A DNA stretch of 64,000 nt. Origin: Leptidea sinapis. Its lineage: Eukaryota > Arthropoda > Insecta > Lepidoptera > Pieridae. Both the position numbers and the translations under genes were made by a program. Below the pieces are notes generated by a model. It searched no databases. It saw only the letters and a list, made by a program, of their open reading frames with translations, and was not told the origin of the DNA. The stretch lies in the NCBI RefSeq assembly GCF_905404315.1, contig NC_066311.1, positions 1,922,001 through 1,986,000 on the forward strand. The letters are read 5' to 3'. Below, in pieces: positions 26,901 through 31,679 of the stretch (its first letter is position 1; every line of letters starts with the position of its first letter).

Positions 26901-28777
26901 CGGACTGTTTTATCCCTGTCAGCAAGCAACACTGATATTTTCTTCACCATGGGCTTGATAGTTATAACCTTATTGCCAAACTGTTTAAGTGCAGTATTCA
27001 AAGCAACAACACAGGCCGCTACCACCTTGGGATTCTTTTGTTCCATCCCTTTGAGTAATTCCTCTTCCACTATTTCATGTTTCTCTATTTCAACATACAT
27101 CAAAGTGATCTGGAAAACATAGATATTAAGCGAAGGTAAGAAGTATTACAATATGTTCAATTAACAATATGAGTCACCATTACAATCGAAGAAATTCTAT
27201 TGAAACACCAGAGAAAAAAAGTGATTTTTTAAGTAAGAGTACTTTTCATCGTATCTTATTGCATCCATCTCATATTGACCGAGAAACACTCTGAAAAGAA
27301 GTTAATTCCATAATTTTGTTCAATGTGGCAAAAATTTTCATTGAGAAAATCCACTGTGGATGAACACAGTTCATTGGTGGATTGTTTGAATTTGGTGGCA
27401 GGTATCAGCTACAGCTAAGAAGTACTCTCCTATTATATGTAAAATAAAATGATATACCTATACAACAGCAAGGGATCCAATTTAAGACACATACTGCAGA
27501 TATGAAGATATATATATGCCATGTGACAAAAAGATCAATATTTATTATTGAATAGAAACCATTAAATCTCCCTTCAGGATTTTTTCTATTAAATAGTGTG
27601 CTTATATAGAATATTTTTTACAAATATTGTAATAATAATTACCTGTAAAGCAAGATCTTTTGTCTTAGTCTTGGGAGCGGCAATGCATTTAGATACAATA
27701 CCAGACATCACTTCTCCTGTTGTCTTGCCTGCATGGCCACAGTTCTCAACAAATACCAATGCAGCTTCCAGACCTGTTATAAAATATATAGCAGCATATA
27801 GACCTGTTATAAATGTATCACTATATGTGATACATATTTTGAACAAAATTTATTAAATTAATCAGAATTCTGAACAGACATTGGACTTTCCAGTAAGTGA
27901 CTAAGTACAGATTGTAGTTAGTCACTTACTGGAAATTAATGATATACATGTAATTTCTCCATTATATATCTACATATATTCATAAACAGTATGTAAAATG
28001 TATGAAACATTTGTGATACTAAAGTATAAATAATATAATCTAAATTGTGGTGTACCTACCACAGAAGCCACAGCAGGAAGAATAGACAAGGAGTAAAAAT
28101 TAAGTTATATTATGGACACACTTTATGACTTAATCTTATAGTCTAAGAAAAAAATGTACCTATACAAAAGAAAAGCACAAATGATCAATGTAATCCAAAA
28201 GGTGTAACGGACAGCCTTACGTGCAGACACTGTCAAGCTGAGGATGTAATGGTCACTCATGTAATCCTGGAATGTGCAGTTTTGGCCAACCAAGGGGCAA
28301 AAACCTTAGTAAATACAAAGTATGTGAATACTCCAGGAGTGTTATTCTGAACTTCTGGAACGAGCTGGGCTGGTTTCAGTGACTGGCCAACACTGTACGC
28401 AAAATGGACTCAACTGAGTGGTTTAATTGCAGAAACAGGACCAATTGCCCCTTTACCAATTACCAATATGAGTATTGGTAATATTCCCAAATAAGTTATC
28501 AAACCACCCTCAAGCATTCATAAATATAATAAGAGCATTAAAACTATGCCTTTAATACACAAGTTATGAACAAACCTTTTTCTTGGGCCACAGCATTGCT
28601 GTCTGTCACAAACTTCTTTATAAGCCCCAGATACTTATTCCATTCTGGTGACTTCTCATCATCAATCTGATTAAAGACCTTCATAGCTTCTTCATATCCA
28701 GCAACTCGTGCTTTCCATAATTTGTGAACACATTTCTCCTCCGTCGGCAACTTTTTGTACTCATTCTCATCATCCAT
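1527..28777 (-). CDS. msps: mini spindles / XMAP215 (CKAP5, ch-TOG) family microtubule polymerase, 23 exons, C-terminus off the window
   Basis: Processive microtubule plus-end polymerase that binds tubulin dimers through tandem TOG (HEAT-repeat) domains; the family acts at centrosomes, spindles and plus ends. Joined exons (minus strand, in order): 28777-28576, 27773-27643, 27109-26865, 26679-26513, 25955-25717, 25193-24999, 24766-24586, 19888-19755, 18681-18555, 16797-16666, 16205-15998, 15091-14870, 14304-14067, 11698-11537, 11145-10926, 8934-8755, 7325-7156, 6638-6477, 6144-6027, 5793-5676, 5286-5049, 2319-2184, 1729-1527. They sum to 4,128 nt = 1,376 codons, open throughout, all GT-AG. By residue: TOG1 about 1-240, TOG2 270-500, TOG3 580-810, basic linkers between, TOG4 850-1080, TOG5 from about 1180. 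Family proteins are about 2,000 residues, so the rest of TOG5 and the C-terminal region lie left of position 1. No frameshift or internal stop seen. Confidence 0.96.
2003..2130 (-). repeat. 3' end of a non-LTR retrotransposon (family C), degraded
   Basis: Reverse-oriented copy of the LINE 3' end found repeatedly here: complement of AGAATGTGGGCGGCGGTGAT, GGCCGGCAACGCTCTTGTG and GCGTACAC. Short and 5'-truncated, in msps intron 22. Confidence 0.75.
2184..2319 (-). CDS. msps: msps coding exon 22 (TOG5)
   Basis: Encodes VGDPKDTVRNGVKALFKQIG, then TKLCGYLMEGLKSKNARQRA. KxxxRxxCxxE-type TOG repeat, continuing VLKVGDPKD across the exon 21-22 junction. Acceptor TGTCAG|GTAGG, donor AGCAG|GTATGT, ends in phase 1. 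Confidence 0.95.
2845..2990 (+). repeat. 3' end of a non-LTR retrotransposon (family C)
   Basis: Contains the family core (AAAAAAAGCGCGTACACCTT, GGCCGGCAACGCTCTTGTG, GGCGGCGGTGATCACTTAA) followed by CCTATTCCAT and an A tract. 5'-truncated copy with its tail, in msps intron 21. Confidence 0.85.
3075..3830 (+). mobile_element. 5'-truncated LINE, reverse-transcriptase C-terminal part
   Basis: An open frame of 154 residues (3081-3545) reads VRSHYYTQIWNPQYDIYINR, then LESIQRRFVKYL and RYWRYHILPLHERRKIADI. This is the C-terminal 'thumb' end of a non-LTR reverse transcriptase of the Jockey/CR1 type (family pattern: VRSxLEYxxxIWxPxY...RxExIQrrF). It stops at 3543-3545, followed by an AT-rich 3' UTR and an AAAATA-repeat tail (about 3785-3827). 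No endonuclease or catalytic RT domain remains, so it is a dead insertion. Confidence 0.8.
3845..4080 (-). pseudogene. Mariner-like transposase relic
   Basis: On the minus strand a broken frame reads STKELGIDHKTVLALLKIA then KKLRYL, resembling the helix-turn-helix segment before the first catalytic Asp of mariner transposases (ELGIxHKTVxxHLxxxGYxKKL). Stops occur within about 30 codons on either side; no TIRs found. The flanking ACGTCCCACATTTTCG recurs near 20205. Confidence 0.45.
5049..5286 (-). CDS. msps: msps coding exon 21 (TOG5)
   Basis: Encodes YHLKAIESLSEDLHDNGPAL, then LDLVLKWLTLRFFDTNPSVI and NCFIPYLVLK. LKWLTLRFFDTN and SFIPYLVxKVG are among the best-conserved TOG5 segments. Acceptor TGACAG|ATATC, donor TGAAG|GTGAGA, ends in phase 0. 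Confidence 0.97.
5475..5625 (+). repeat. SINE-like repeat family B, partial
   Basis: 3' half of family B: the hairpin pair around AGTGCCACTCAAAATTCTT and CCTGAGCGGCACTGCATTG, then ATCAATTACCATCAGCTGAA, CGTCCTGCTCGT and an A-rich end. Lies in msps intron 20. Confidence 0.8.
5676..5793 (-). CDS. msps: msps coding exon 20 (start of TOG5)
   Basis: Encodes VLKWNFTTPREEFFELLKDQ, then MNSAGLNKQLMANMFHSDF. LKWNFTTPREEF is a signature of the TOG5 N-terminus. Acceptor TTACAG|TACTG, donor TTCAG|GTGAAT, ends in phase 2. Confidence 0.96.
6027..6144 (-). CDS. msps: msps coding exon 19 (linker before TOG5)
   Basis: Encodes GLVKPMSAGRGKKEDEDLTP, then LLPNNTAKNQRIVDDQKLK. KxQRxxDxxKLK leading into exon 20 is conserved before TOG5. 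Acceptor GTTCAG|GGCC, donor GAAAG|GTACAC, ends in phase 1. Confidence 0.92.
6270..6441 (-). repeat. TIR repeat family A, partial, inside msps intron 18
   Basis: Starts with TTTATACGTTTAGATAG, the terminal inverted repeat of family A, and contains the complement of TAGAGGTTAA and GACAAGCTACGTCTTAC. The copy fills about half of the 332-nt intron 18 and lacks its far end. Confidence 0.75.
6477..6638 (-). CDS. msps: msps coding exon 18 (basic linker TOG4-TOG5)
   Basis: Encodes PGSKTVVLAALDKARPNLPV, followed by a Lys/Ala/Pro-rich stretch (TKAKKEEPRAKS, KKEPEKKAAPAKPK). VLAxLDKARxNLP is recognisable in the family; the rest is a basic, probably lattice-binding linker. 54 codons, phase 0 both ends; acceptor CCGTAG|CCCG, donor CAAAG|GTATGT. 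Confidence 0.92.
7156..7325 (-). CDS. msps: msps coding exon 17 (end of TOG4)
   Basis: Encodes VAARSFPREELAVCVPLLFA, then CLEERGADVRRAANECVLPF and MLHLTYEAMHKQLDKLK. This is the last TOG4 repeat, GC-rich compared with its flanks. Acceptor TTCCAG|TGGC, donor TGAAG|GTACCC, ends in phase 0. Confidence 0.95.
7655..7765 (+). repeat. Interspersed repeat family F, degraded
   Basis: Shares a diverged core with 19257-19395 and 56262-56395 (GGCGGCG, GCGGGTC, CTTCCC, AAATATG, GTCCATGCGTCA-like, CTCGTGAACGAGTGCT). Function unknown. The PIF-like element starts directly after it. Confidence 0.5.
7768..8362. mobile_element. Non-autonomous PIF/Harbinger-like TIR element with TTA target duplication
   Basis: Left end GACCTGGTTTCCACCAAAG continuing CGGAGAGGAGAG; right end is its near-complement ending CTTTGGTGGAAACCGGGCC. 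About 37 bp of inverted repeat with a few mismatches. TTA flanks both sides (7765-7767, 8363-8365), fitting the TWA target of PIF/Harbinger. No transposase frame. A piece of foldback family D (about 8035-8150) lies inside. In msps intron 16. Confidence 0.75.
8035..8150 (+). repeat. Partial copy of foldback family D
   Basis: Matches the left arm and loop of the complete element at 35063-35258: TAATTCCGCCAATATTTG, AACAATTCGACACGTGTTTC, CTCTACACGAGACATC. The right arm is missing. Confidence 0.7.
8755..8934 (-). CDS. msps: msps coding exon 16 (TOG4)
   Basis: Encodes AFGDNKQWIRSAAISCVDAW, then ALKTGSPVLRAALFQWLADK and LPD. The GDxxxxxRxAA and LRxxLxxWLAxKLP motifs match the fourth TOG4 repeat. 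Acceptor TTGCAG|CTTT; donor CGACG|GTAACT at 8754 (reading on would meet a stop, supporting the splice); ends in phase 1. Confidence 0.94.
9432..10505 (+). mobile_element. LINE 3' fragment (family L2) split by a family E insertion
   Basis: 9432-9467 (GTTAGTAAGTCTTTTGTGTG) and 10207-10505 (TGCTTTTACAACAAGATC ... GGAAATGGAACGACCGCC ... AAGCCCACTGAGTTTGTTG) are adjacent in the better copy at 23700-24490. Here they are separated by the 738-bp element E, so E inserted after the LINE. In msps intron 15. Confidence 0.8.
9469..10206 (+). mobile_element. Repeat family E, copy 1 (TIR/foldback element)
   Basis: An outer foldback arm at 9469-9600 contains GGGGTATTAAAACACGAATG and GAGTGTTTTAATACC, and AACGAGGCGAAGCCGAG. 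An inner pair of inverted repeats of about 43 bp runs from TTTATCTACACCCA (9605) to TGGGTGTAGATAAA (10206). It is collinear, in reverse, with 12301-13003. No convincing transposase; a 68-codon minus-strand frame (9787-9993) is not recognisable. Confidence 0.8.
10926..11145 (-). CDS. msps: msps coding exon 15 (TOG4)
   Basis: Encodes VRNEALDKLKAIITNSSPIK, then GELPQSLVARLIDSNTKL and AAAMGPKCKHHV. NWK|VRNEAL across the exon 14-15 junction is the TOG4 first helix. Acceptor GATCAG|GTGC, donor CCAAG|GTAATA, ends in phase 1. Confidence 0.95.
11537..11698 (-). CDS. msps: msps coding exon 14 (acidic linker, start of TOG4)
   Basis: Encodes SASKASVVDEISEGGEDLPD, then an Arg/Glu-rich stretch and RTDLAPLITDTLVGELNDKN followed by WK. 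This is the TOG3-TOG4 acidic linker and the first residues of TOG4. 54 codons, phase 0 at both ends; acceptor TTTTAG|TCGG, donor GGAAG|GTAGTT. It lies between the two inverted copies of repeat E. Confidence 0.93.
12060..12160 (-). repeat. SINE-like repeat family B, degraded
   Basis: Short remnant with AATGCCACTCAGAATTTTAG and AAGAATCCTGAGCGACA, the hairpin arms of family B. In msps intron 13. Confidence 0.55.
12301..13003 (-). mobile_element. Repeat family E, copy 2, inverted relative to copy 1
   Basis: Reverse complement of 9469-10206 along its whole length: TTTATCTACACACATGCTTT at the left, ACGCGCGTTCCACACTACC in the middle, GGCTTCGCCTCGTTTGATAA and TAATACCCCTTATTACACAA at the right. Lies in msps intron 13. 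The two copies enclose exons 14 and 15. Confidence 0.85.
13474..13841 (+). mobile_element. P-element-like non-autonomous transposon with THAP start relic, copy 1
   Basis: Begins CACGGACGAGTAAAATAAG and ends with the complement (ACTAGTCCGTG). Flanked by an exact 8-bp direct repeat CCCATAAT (13466-13473 and 13842-13849), the target size of P elements. From 13659 a frame reads MPSCVVKKCKN, the start of a THAP zinc finger (C-x4-C near the N-terminus), as in P transposases, but it stops after about 40 codons. The catalytic part is gone. In msps intron 13. Confidence 0.75.
14067..14304 (-). CDS. msps: msps coding exon 13 (end of TOG3)
   Basis: Encodes MSVKSIVAHSKKALAATNPN, then TFLGVLSLYVGPSL and DKHANSSPPTPSRQMG. 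ALAATNPxVR and YVGPSL are hallmark TOG3 motifs. Acceptor TTTCAG|TATG, donor CTAAG|GTACGA, ends in phase 0. Confidence 0.95.
14522..14740 (+). repeat. TIR repeat family A, near full length
   Basis: Starts ATTTATACGTGCAGATAG and ends CTATCTAGACGTAATAAT, its inverted complement. Core: GACAAGCTACGTCTTACACT and TGCTCAAAATAGAGGTTAAC. About 220 bp, no coding capacity: a MITE. In msps intron 12. Confidence 0.85.
14870..15091 (-). CDS. msps: msps coding exon 12 (TOG3)
   Basis: Encodes TAASFVLQDVVTKLGEASCA through AFAMDVQKNPKVQSEMFNW and ending in IREFGFS; the QKNPKVQSE...W stretch is a clear TOG3 match. Acceptor TAACAG|TACG, donor TCTC|GTAAGT, ends in phase 2. Confidence 0.95.
15165..15405 (-). repeat. 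SINE-like repeat family B
   Basis: Reverse copy: GACGAGCAGGACGTTCAGAT, GTCTCATTTGCCCAGTAATT, TTACTGCTTCACGGCAGAAA, CTAGCCGGCATCCTG. In msps intron 11, between exons 12 and 11. Confidence 0.85.
15505..15640 (+). repeat. Interspersed repeat family H
   Basis: AAAGGCATTTATTTTCTCAA, GATGTCATTTCTAATATACT, CTACCGCTTCGGAAACAAAT, GGCGCTCTAG. Shared with 53700-53905 and, inverted, with 40620-41030. Confidence 0.75.
15998..16205 (-). CDS. msps: msps coding exon 11 (start of TOG3)
   Basis: Encodes GLTDGNWKTRLQSVQSF, the first helix of TOG3 with its tryptophan, then NKKPGLKDTNVQVLKARLEA, which matches the family KKPGWKETN region. Acceptor TTCCAG|GACTA, donor CAAC|GTAAGT, ends in phase 2. Confidence 0.95.
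16666..16797 (-). CDS. msps: msps coding exon 10 (linker into TOG3)
   Basis: Encodes AKKVVGSAKKAPKSAQASPP, then REQELSSEEVDARAEGLFPE. The first half is Lys/Ala-rich linker, the second the acidic lead-in to TOG3. Acceptor TTTCAG|CAAAG, donor GAAAG|GTTGGT; phase 1 in and out. Confidence 0.9.
16798..18554. other. msps intron 9
   Basis: 1.76-kb AT-rich intron whose only structured content is the hAT element at 17424-17947. Flanks 16810-17410 and 17960-18550 show no coding frame or repeat that I recognise. Confidence 0.7.
17424..17947. mobile_element. Non-autonomous hAT element with 8-bp target duplication
   Basis: Terminal inverted repeats TAGAGATGAAACGGATA / TATCCGTTTCATCTCTA. Exact 8-bp direct repeats ATAATTAG flank it (17416-17423, 17948-17955). 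TAGNG-type end and 8-bp TSD are diagnostic of hAT. Subterminal regions are crowded with ATCCGG, CCGGAT and GGCCGAA motifs in both orientations, the usual transposase-binding arrangement. 524 bp with no transposase frame. In msps intron 9. Confidence 0.88.
18555..18681 (-). CDS. msps: msps coding exon 9 (basic linker TOG2-TOG3)
   Basis: Low-complexity basic linker rich in Lys, Ala, Pro and Gly (AEIKVKISAPKKEVKPKG, then STAPKPVKRPQ). In this family such linkers add lattice affinity. Acceptor GAACAG|GCTG, donor ACAAG|GTATTT, ends in phase 1. Supported mostly by open frame, splice sites and phase rather than residue identity. Confidence 0.88.
18745..18990 (-). mobile_element. LINE 3' end (family C)
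   Basis: Reverse copy ending near the 3' terminal TTTTTTATGGAATAGG (complement of the tail), through GTGATCACCGCCGCCCACAT and CATGTCGTATCGTCCCGG to CAAGGAAGCTCATTCCAC. Complement encodes a decayed WNELPCxxxRDDTxW C-terminal RT stretch. In msps intron 8. Confidence 0.85.
19257..19395 (+). repeat. Interspersed repeat family F
   Basis: CATGCTCGCTTAAATGCCTC, GGCGGGTCGTTCCCTTCCC, GGCGATGGCTGGTCCATGC. Nearly the same sequence occurs at 56262-56395. In msps intron 8. Confidence 0.75.
19755..19888 (-). CDS. msps: msps coding exon 8 (end of TOG2)
   Basis: Encodes DPAVRDAASEALGTATKLVG through KLDNLKEQKIKEFADK, the last TOG2 repeat; PAVRDAASEALGT is a strong family match. Acceptor TTGTAG|ACCC, donor ATAAG|GTGAGT, ends in phase 0. 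Confidence 0.96.
20943..20968. repeat. (AT)13 microsatellite
   Basis: Uninterrupted AT dinucleotide run in msps intron 7. Confidence 0.95.
21552..21968 (-). mobile_element. Helitron-like non-autonomous element (minus orientation)
   Basis: Read on the minus strand it ends AACGTCTGTCGGGTGAGCTAG, the 3' CTAG terminus shared by 39213-39575, 52938-53325 and 60331-60698, and contains the shared GACGCACGGTTTGACAGTTC block. Its other end (ATAAATCTCGTGTCACAATG) belongs to a different subtype. CTRR 3' ends without TIRs fit Helitrons; no Rep/helicase frame. A small hairpin insertion sits at 21667-21700. Confidence 0.7.
22037..22395 (-). mobile_element. LINE RT C-terminal fragment
   Basis: A 100-codon frame reads MEGRRCLHLATLLFGIIHTK, then LVVPRYHSTAFRGRF and SATKCWNNLPPPIRLLKNV. 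The R..F......WNxLPxxIR pattern is the extreme C-terminus of Jockey/CR1-type reverse transcriptases. 5'-truncated; the family A element starts directly upstream (22416). Confidence 0.7.
22416..22824 (+). repeat. TIR repeat family A with internal insertion
   Basis: Ends ATTTATACGTCTAGATAG and TTATCTAGACGTATTAAT. The left third matches the consensus up to CTTACACTCGCAATTTGTAT; about 200 bp of other sequence follows before the terminal part resumes. Confidence 0.75.
23090..23350 (+). other. Unassigned 86-codon open frame in msps intron 7
   Basis: Reads MAVCLQVFSRSIDLTPVSVK, then TLREELDSVRSYVDKLVCKH and FPFVPIPHEALGSTNYKP. Composition is more protein-like than neighbouring frames, but I recognise no domain and see no promoter or splice signals. 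Possibly a retroelement scrap. Opposite strand to msps. Confidence 0.2.
23560..24490 (+). mobile_element. 5'-truncated LINE (family L2) with RT C-terminus, frameshifted
   Basis: The frame at 23723-24001 reads NRLSSAAYAVKKIRQLTDID, LVYFSYFHSIMSYGILLW and LQKRAIRAIYNLGPRESLRA, the C-terminal domain of a Jockey-type RT. After a frameshift near 24000 it continues at 24082-24303 with RLSQVSKSFVGRCICFYNKI and RLCGKGYYNINDFL. The 3' end has AAGCCCGCTAAGTTTGCTG and a TTTGAATTTGAA tail. Other copies: 9432-10505, 41395-41590, 58400-58860. Confidence 0.85.
24586..24766 (-). CDS. msps: msps coding exon 7 (TOG2)
   Basis: Encodes TNPEAIMEDMIAAFENKNPS, then LARALCVTQ and KAYVPSLLKLLESA, matching the fourth and fifth HEAT repeats of TOG2. 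Acceptor CCACAG|ACAAAT, donor GCAG|GTACTT, ends in phase 1. The following intron (24585-19889) is the longest seen in the gene and carries several transposons. Confidence 0.95.
24999..25193 (-). CDS. msps: msps coding exon 6 (TOG2)
   Basis: Encodes VITKDANVILVALSVKLMGQ through EKFKEKKPTVVTALREAIDA, the central TOG2 repeats; EKFKEKKP is nearly invariant in the family. Acceptor TTACAG|GTTAT, donor CATGT|GTAAGT; 65 codons, phase 0 at both ends. Confidence 0.96.
25717..25955 (-). CDS. msps: msps coding exon 5 (linker, start of TOG2)
   Basis: Acidic linker GDGEDDDAEAGGGDSGELD, then DPVEILSKLPKDFYENLESK and KKWQVRKQSLDAL, the TOG2 first helix with its tryptophan. Acceptor TTTAG|GAGAT, donor AGAAG|GTAGTT, ends in phase 0. 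Confidence 0.96.
26513..26679 (-). CDS. msps: msps coding exon 4 (end of TOG1 and linker)
   Basis: Encodes WIGPAIEPHIASLQAVVQQE, then the family-conserved PTRYLRSQQ that closes TOG1. Acceptor TTCCAG|GTGG, donor GGATG|GTCAGT, ends in phase 1. Start of the acidic TOG1-TOG2 linker. Confidence 0.94.
26865..27109 (-). CDS. msps: msps coding exon 3 (TOG1)
   Basis: Encodes ITLMYVEIEKHEIVEEELLK through KTVRDEMKALVVEMHR. The motif KNPKVVAACV is typical of TOG HEAT repeats. Acceptor TTCCAG|ATC, donor ATAG|GTATGA, ends in phase 2. It joins exon 4 so that the interrupted arginine codon is completed and followed by tryptophan, as expected for TOG1. Confidence 0.95.
27643..27773 (-). CDS. msps: msps coding exon 2 (TOG1)
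   Basis: Encodes GLEAALVFVENCGHAGKTTG and continues to KDLALQ, the second and third HEAT repeats of TOG1. Acceptor AACAG|GTC at 27774; donor CAG|GTAATT; ends in phase 0. A second copy of the acceptor lies exactly 30 nt upstream, in frame (see findings). Confidence 0.95.
27887..27935. repeat. Perfect 18-bp inverted repeat in msps intron 1
   Basis: TTTCCAGTAAGTGACTAA (27887-27904) and its exact complement TTAGTCACTTACTGGAAA (27918-27935), with a 13-nt loop. Confidence 0.9.
28190..28450 (+). mobile_element. Relic of LINE C-terminal zinc knuckle (R1/I-like)
   Basis: A frame reads SLTCRHCQAEDVMVTHVILE then CAVLANQG. The C-x2-C-x(n)-H-x4-C pattern is the C-terminal knuckle of R1/I/Jockey ORF2 proteins. 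Short, degraded, in msps intron 1. Confidence 0.5.
28576..28777 (-). CDS. msps: msps coding exon 1 (start of TOG1)
   Basis: Begins MDDENEYKKLPTEEK and contains HKLWKARVAGYEEA, the TOG1 first-helix signature with the tubulin-contacting tryptophan, then the conserved FVTDSNAVAQEKG. The ATG at 28777 matches the usual N-terminus of the family. Donor AAAAG|GTTTGT; ends in phase 1. An AAAACAG acceptor lies directly upstream of the ATG (the exon would begin at 28778), which suggests a separate upstream 5' UTR exon that I could not place. Confidence 0.96.
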
Positions 28778-31010
28778 TCTGTTTTATTTATAACTGTAAC
28801 ATAATGGCTAACTTTAGACAATGAACAGTAACTGTACAGCTTTTATGAATTATATATATTCCTCACACACTTTCTAGATAATAAAAGTGTAATATCTTTG
28901 TTTCCATTAGTATTTTTTGTGTTTTGAATAAAATGTGTATTACAATTTTATATTGCTAAGAAATTTTAATTAATGAGATAAATACAATATAAATCAGTTT
29001 CATCATAACTTTTTTCACATTAACTAATCAATTATTACACAATAGTAGCTAAACTATAATGACTATCATTTTTAAATTTGATTGACAATTATTGATGCCA
29101 ATTTTGATTAAACTTTCAAATTGGGAATTAATTCAAGAGTTGAACTTCTCACAATCACATGTATTCATTGTGTTATTTCCTGGTCTGCACTGTGACTGAT
29201 AAAGCTACTCCTAACAATATGTAAGTCTTTTTATTTAGGCTGAAGGTATTTGTTTAAACCTCGAAATCTCATAAGAAAATATTTGATTGTAGTGAATAGT
29301 TGTAAGAAGTTTTAAACTATTTCTGATAAAAAGCAAACATGCTGAAAATAATAGATTTTCTCTGTAATCCTAACTATTACAAAAATAATAAATAATATGT
29401 TAAATAAAATATATGTACTACCTCCATTATGAACATAATTTAATTGAAAATCTATCCTATACTTGTAAAAACTATGTTTTTCTTAAACATAATTAAAATT
29501 TAGCACTTGTGTCAAGTTATAAAAAATATCACAATTATAATTACCAAGACCACAATCAAATCAGTGACTATAAATCATGTAGGTACATATAATCAACTAT
29601 TGTAAGGTTCAAAGCCAGCTTATAAGCTTAATAAGGATTCAAGTTAGCCCTGACAACAATTTGTTTACTAAATGTTTAAGTTGACCTTATATTTTCCACC
29701 CTGGCAAGGTCAAGGACTGATGTGGTTCAATGCAGTATGCATGCACTGTATGTGAATGTATGCACAAAATTATGTATGACGAATGATTTTAATATTGACA
29801 AGAATCTTTGTTGCATTCTGTTGCTATAAATATACGGGTAAATGCTACGCTTTCTGCTCAATGCGATTATAAATTTAAATTATTTACGAACCAATGTTAC
29901 GTGCATATATTTATTATGATTATTATTCACAACAATTAAAAATTTTATATTGAAAAACAAACGGAAGAAACAAAAAATGTAAACAGCAGAAAATAATGAT
30001 GATTCAAAGCGCCAGCATCGGTTGTAATCATGTCAAATAGTGACTAATTTAGGCATGAGATGAACGAAACGAATTATCCACCGGTAAAATCATAACGGAG
30101 ACGTGAAATGAGAACACCGTAAACTCAAAACGATAAATCAAACATCCAACTATTACTTTCTATCGTTTTACAATCCAAACAAAATACCTACTTACTTATA
30201 ATACGTACCAATGTCTTGCGCGTAACTATAATATATTCTATAAAACAACTAAAACCAAAAATGTGAAGCAATAAAATGTTATAATTCACATTGTTTTATG
30301 AAATAATTATTACTGATTGTAACCGACAAAAGATGTATTTTTCGACGTTTTTTCAAGTTGCAAATTGATGGAAAATGGACGTAAGAATAGTGTTGCCTGA
30401 TCAAAGCGATCAAAGAAACAGAGGTTTAAGCATAGACAATAAAACGAATATTCAATTGAAAATTGAATACTGTTAGTTCATTTTTATTTAAATGTGCAAA
30501 ATAATCGAATAAAATTAATTTTTGTGAAACAATTCGATATTTTGTTAGGTTAAAACGTAATATTACATGCCATGTTATCAAATTTAACAGTGTCCATATT
30601 CAAAAATATTGTGCTAGTATTATGAAGCTAATATTATTGAGATACATAATGATATGATTTATATTTCTTTTAGGCGGATGTAGTTTCTATATTGTTTTAG
30701 GAGTTTAGTACAAGATAATAACTAAATGTTATAAGTTACCTAATAACTAAAACTTTTTTCATCGTCTGAATAGTTATCAAAACTGAAAATCAATACAAAA
30801 TTACTGTAACACGAATAGTAAACAAACACTAAGCGTAGGTTGTGACGCCATCCAAGATACGAGAGATATGTTGAGTTTAGATGGGTCAATTTTTGAAATG
30901 TTACTTTAAAAATTACTATATGGCCCGTGTACACAACACGGGCCATATATATTGTTAGGAGCAACATAAAAATTCCTCTTTTTTTACTTGAAATTCAGAA
31001 CGAGTTTAGT
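28778..31010. other. Upstream region of msps, no gene seen
   Basis: AT-rich 2.2 kb. It should contain the msps promoter and a 5' UTR exon (there is an acceptor directly before the start codon), but I could not locate a TSS or donor with confidence. A perfect hairpin lies at 30917-30949. Confidence 0.6.
30917..30949. repeat. Perfect 14-bp stem hairpin
   Basis: TATATGGCCCGTGT, loop ACACA, ACACGGGCCATATA. Confidence 0.92.
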
Positions 31011-31015
31011 TTGTT

Positions 31016-31527
31016 GGAACGAAGTTCCTTACGGCATGCTTGGAGCAGATAGAGATTTTGCTGCGGGACCGAACTGAAAAAATGTGATAGTAAAACCGTA
31101 AGAAAAAGTCCGTGGAATAAAACCGTTAAATGAGACGTGCGCACGCGCGACAGTCGTATACACAAGCGAGTAGTATATAATACCTTTCTCTTTCTAATGG
31201 ACTTTATTATGTGAGTGCAAGAAATCTTAGCAGGGTCATTGGCAATCAAGTAATAGATGTAATATAACTTAAAAAAATTAAGATGGATAGCAACTCTACA
31301 ATTGTTCCATACATTTATATAACATTACATTTTGTTTGCATTAAACTGTTTGGTAATTTAAAAACCCTTCTAGAGATGGCGGTAATATGCATTCGATGAC
31401 CACGTAACTTTACTACGGCACGTAAGATGGCGCCACGTTCTCTGTTTGAAAATATTTTTACAATTTTATGAAATCTTTTTTTTTACAAATTGTGTCGATT
31501 CTACATTAGCCGAAGGAACTTCGTTCC
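31016..31527. repeat. Possible TIR element bounded by inverted 20-mers
   Basis: GGAACGAAGTTCCTTACGGC at 31016-31035 is the near-complement of GCCGAAGGAACTTCGTTCC at 31509-31527. No target duplication identified and no coding content, so tentative. Confidence 0.4.
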
Positions 31528-31679
31528 TACCTGGTGTCCCACGACACCACATTTTAATTTTTTCATTTGCTTCGATTATTTGCCTCCTTTTCACATATTA
31601 CTTTGTGGTTACATATGTTTATGCTGTATTTATGTTACCTTCTGTGACCTGTTGGTCGCAGAAGGTCCAGAAGACACAA

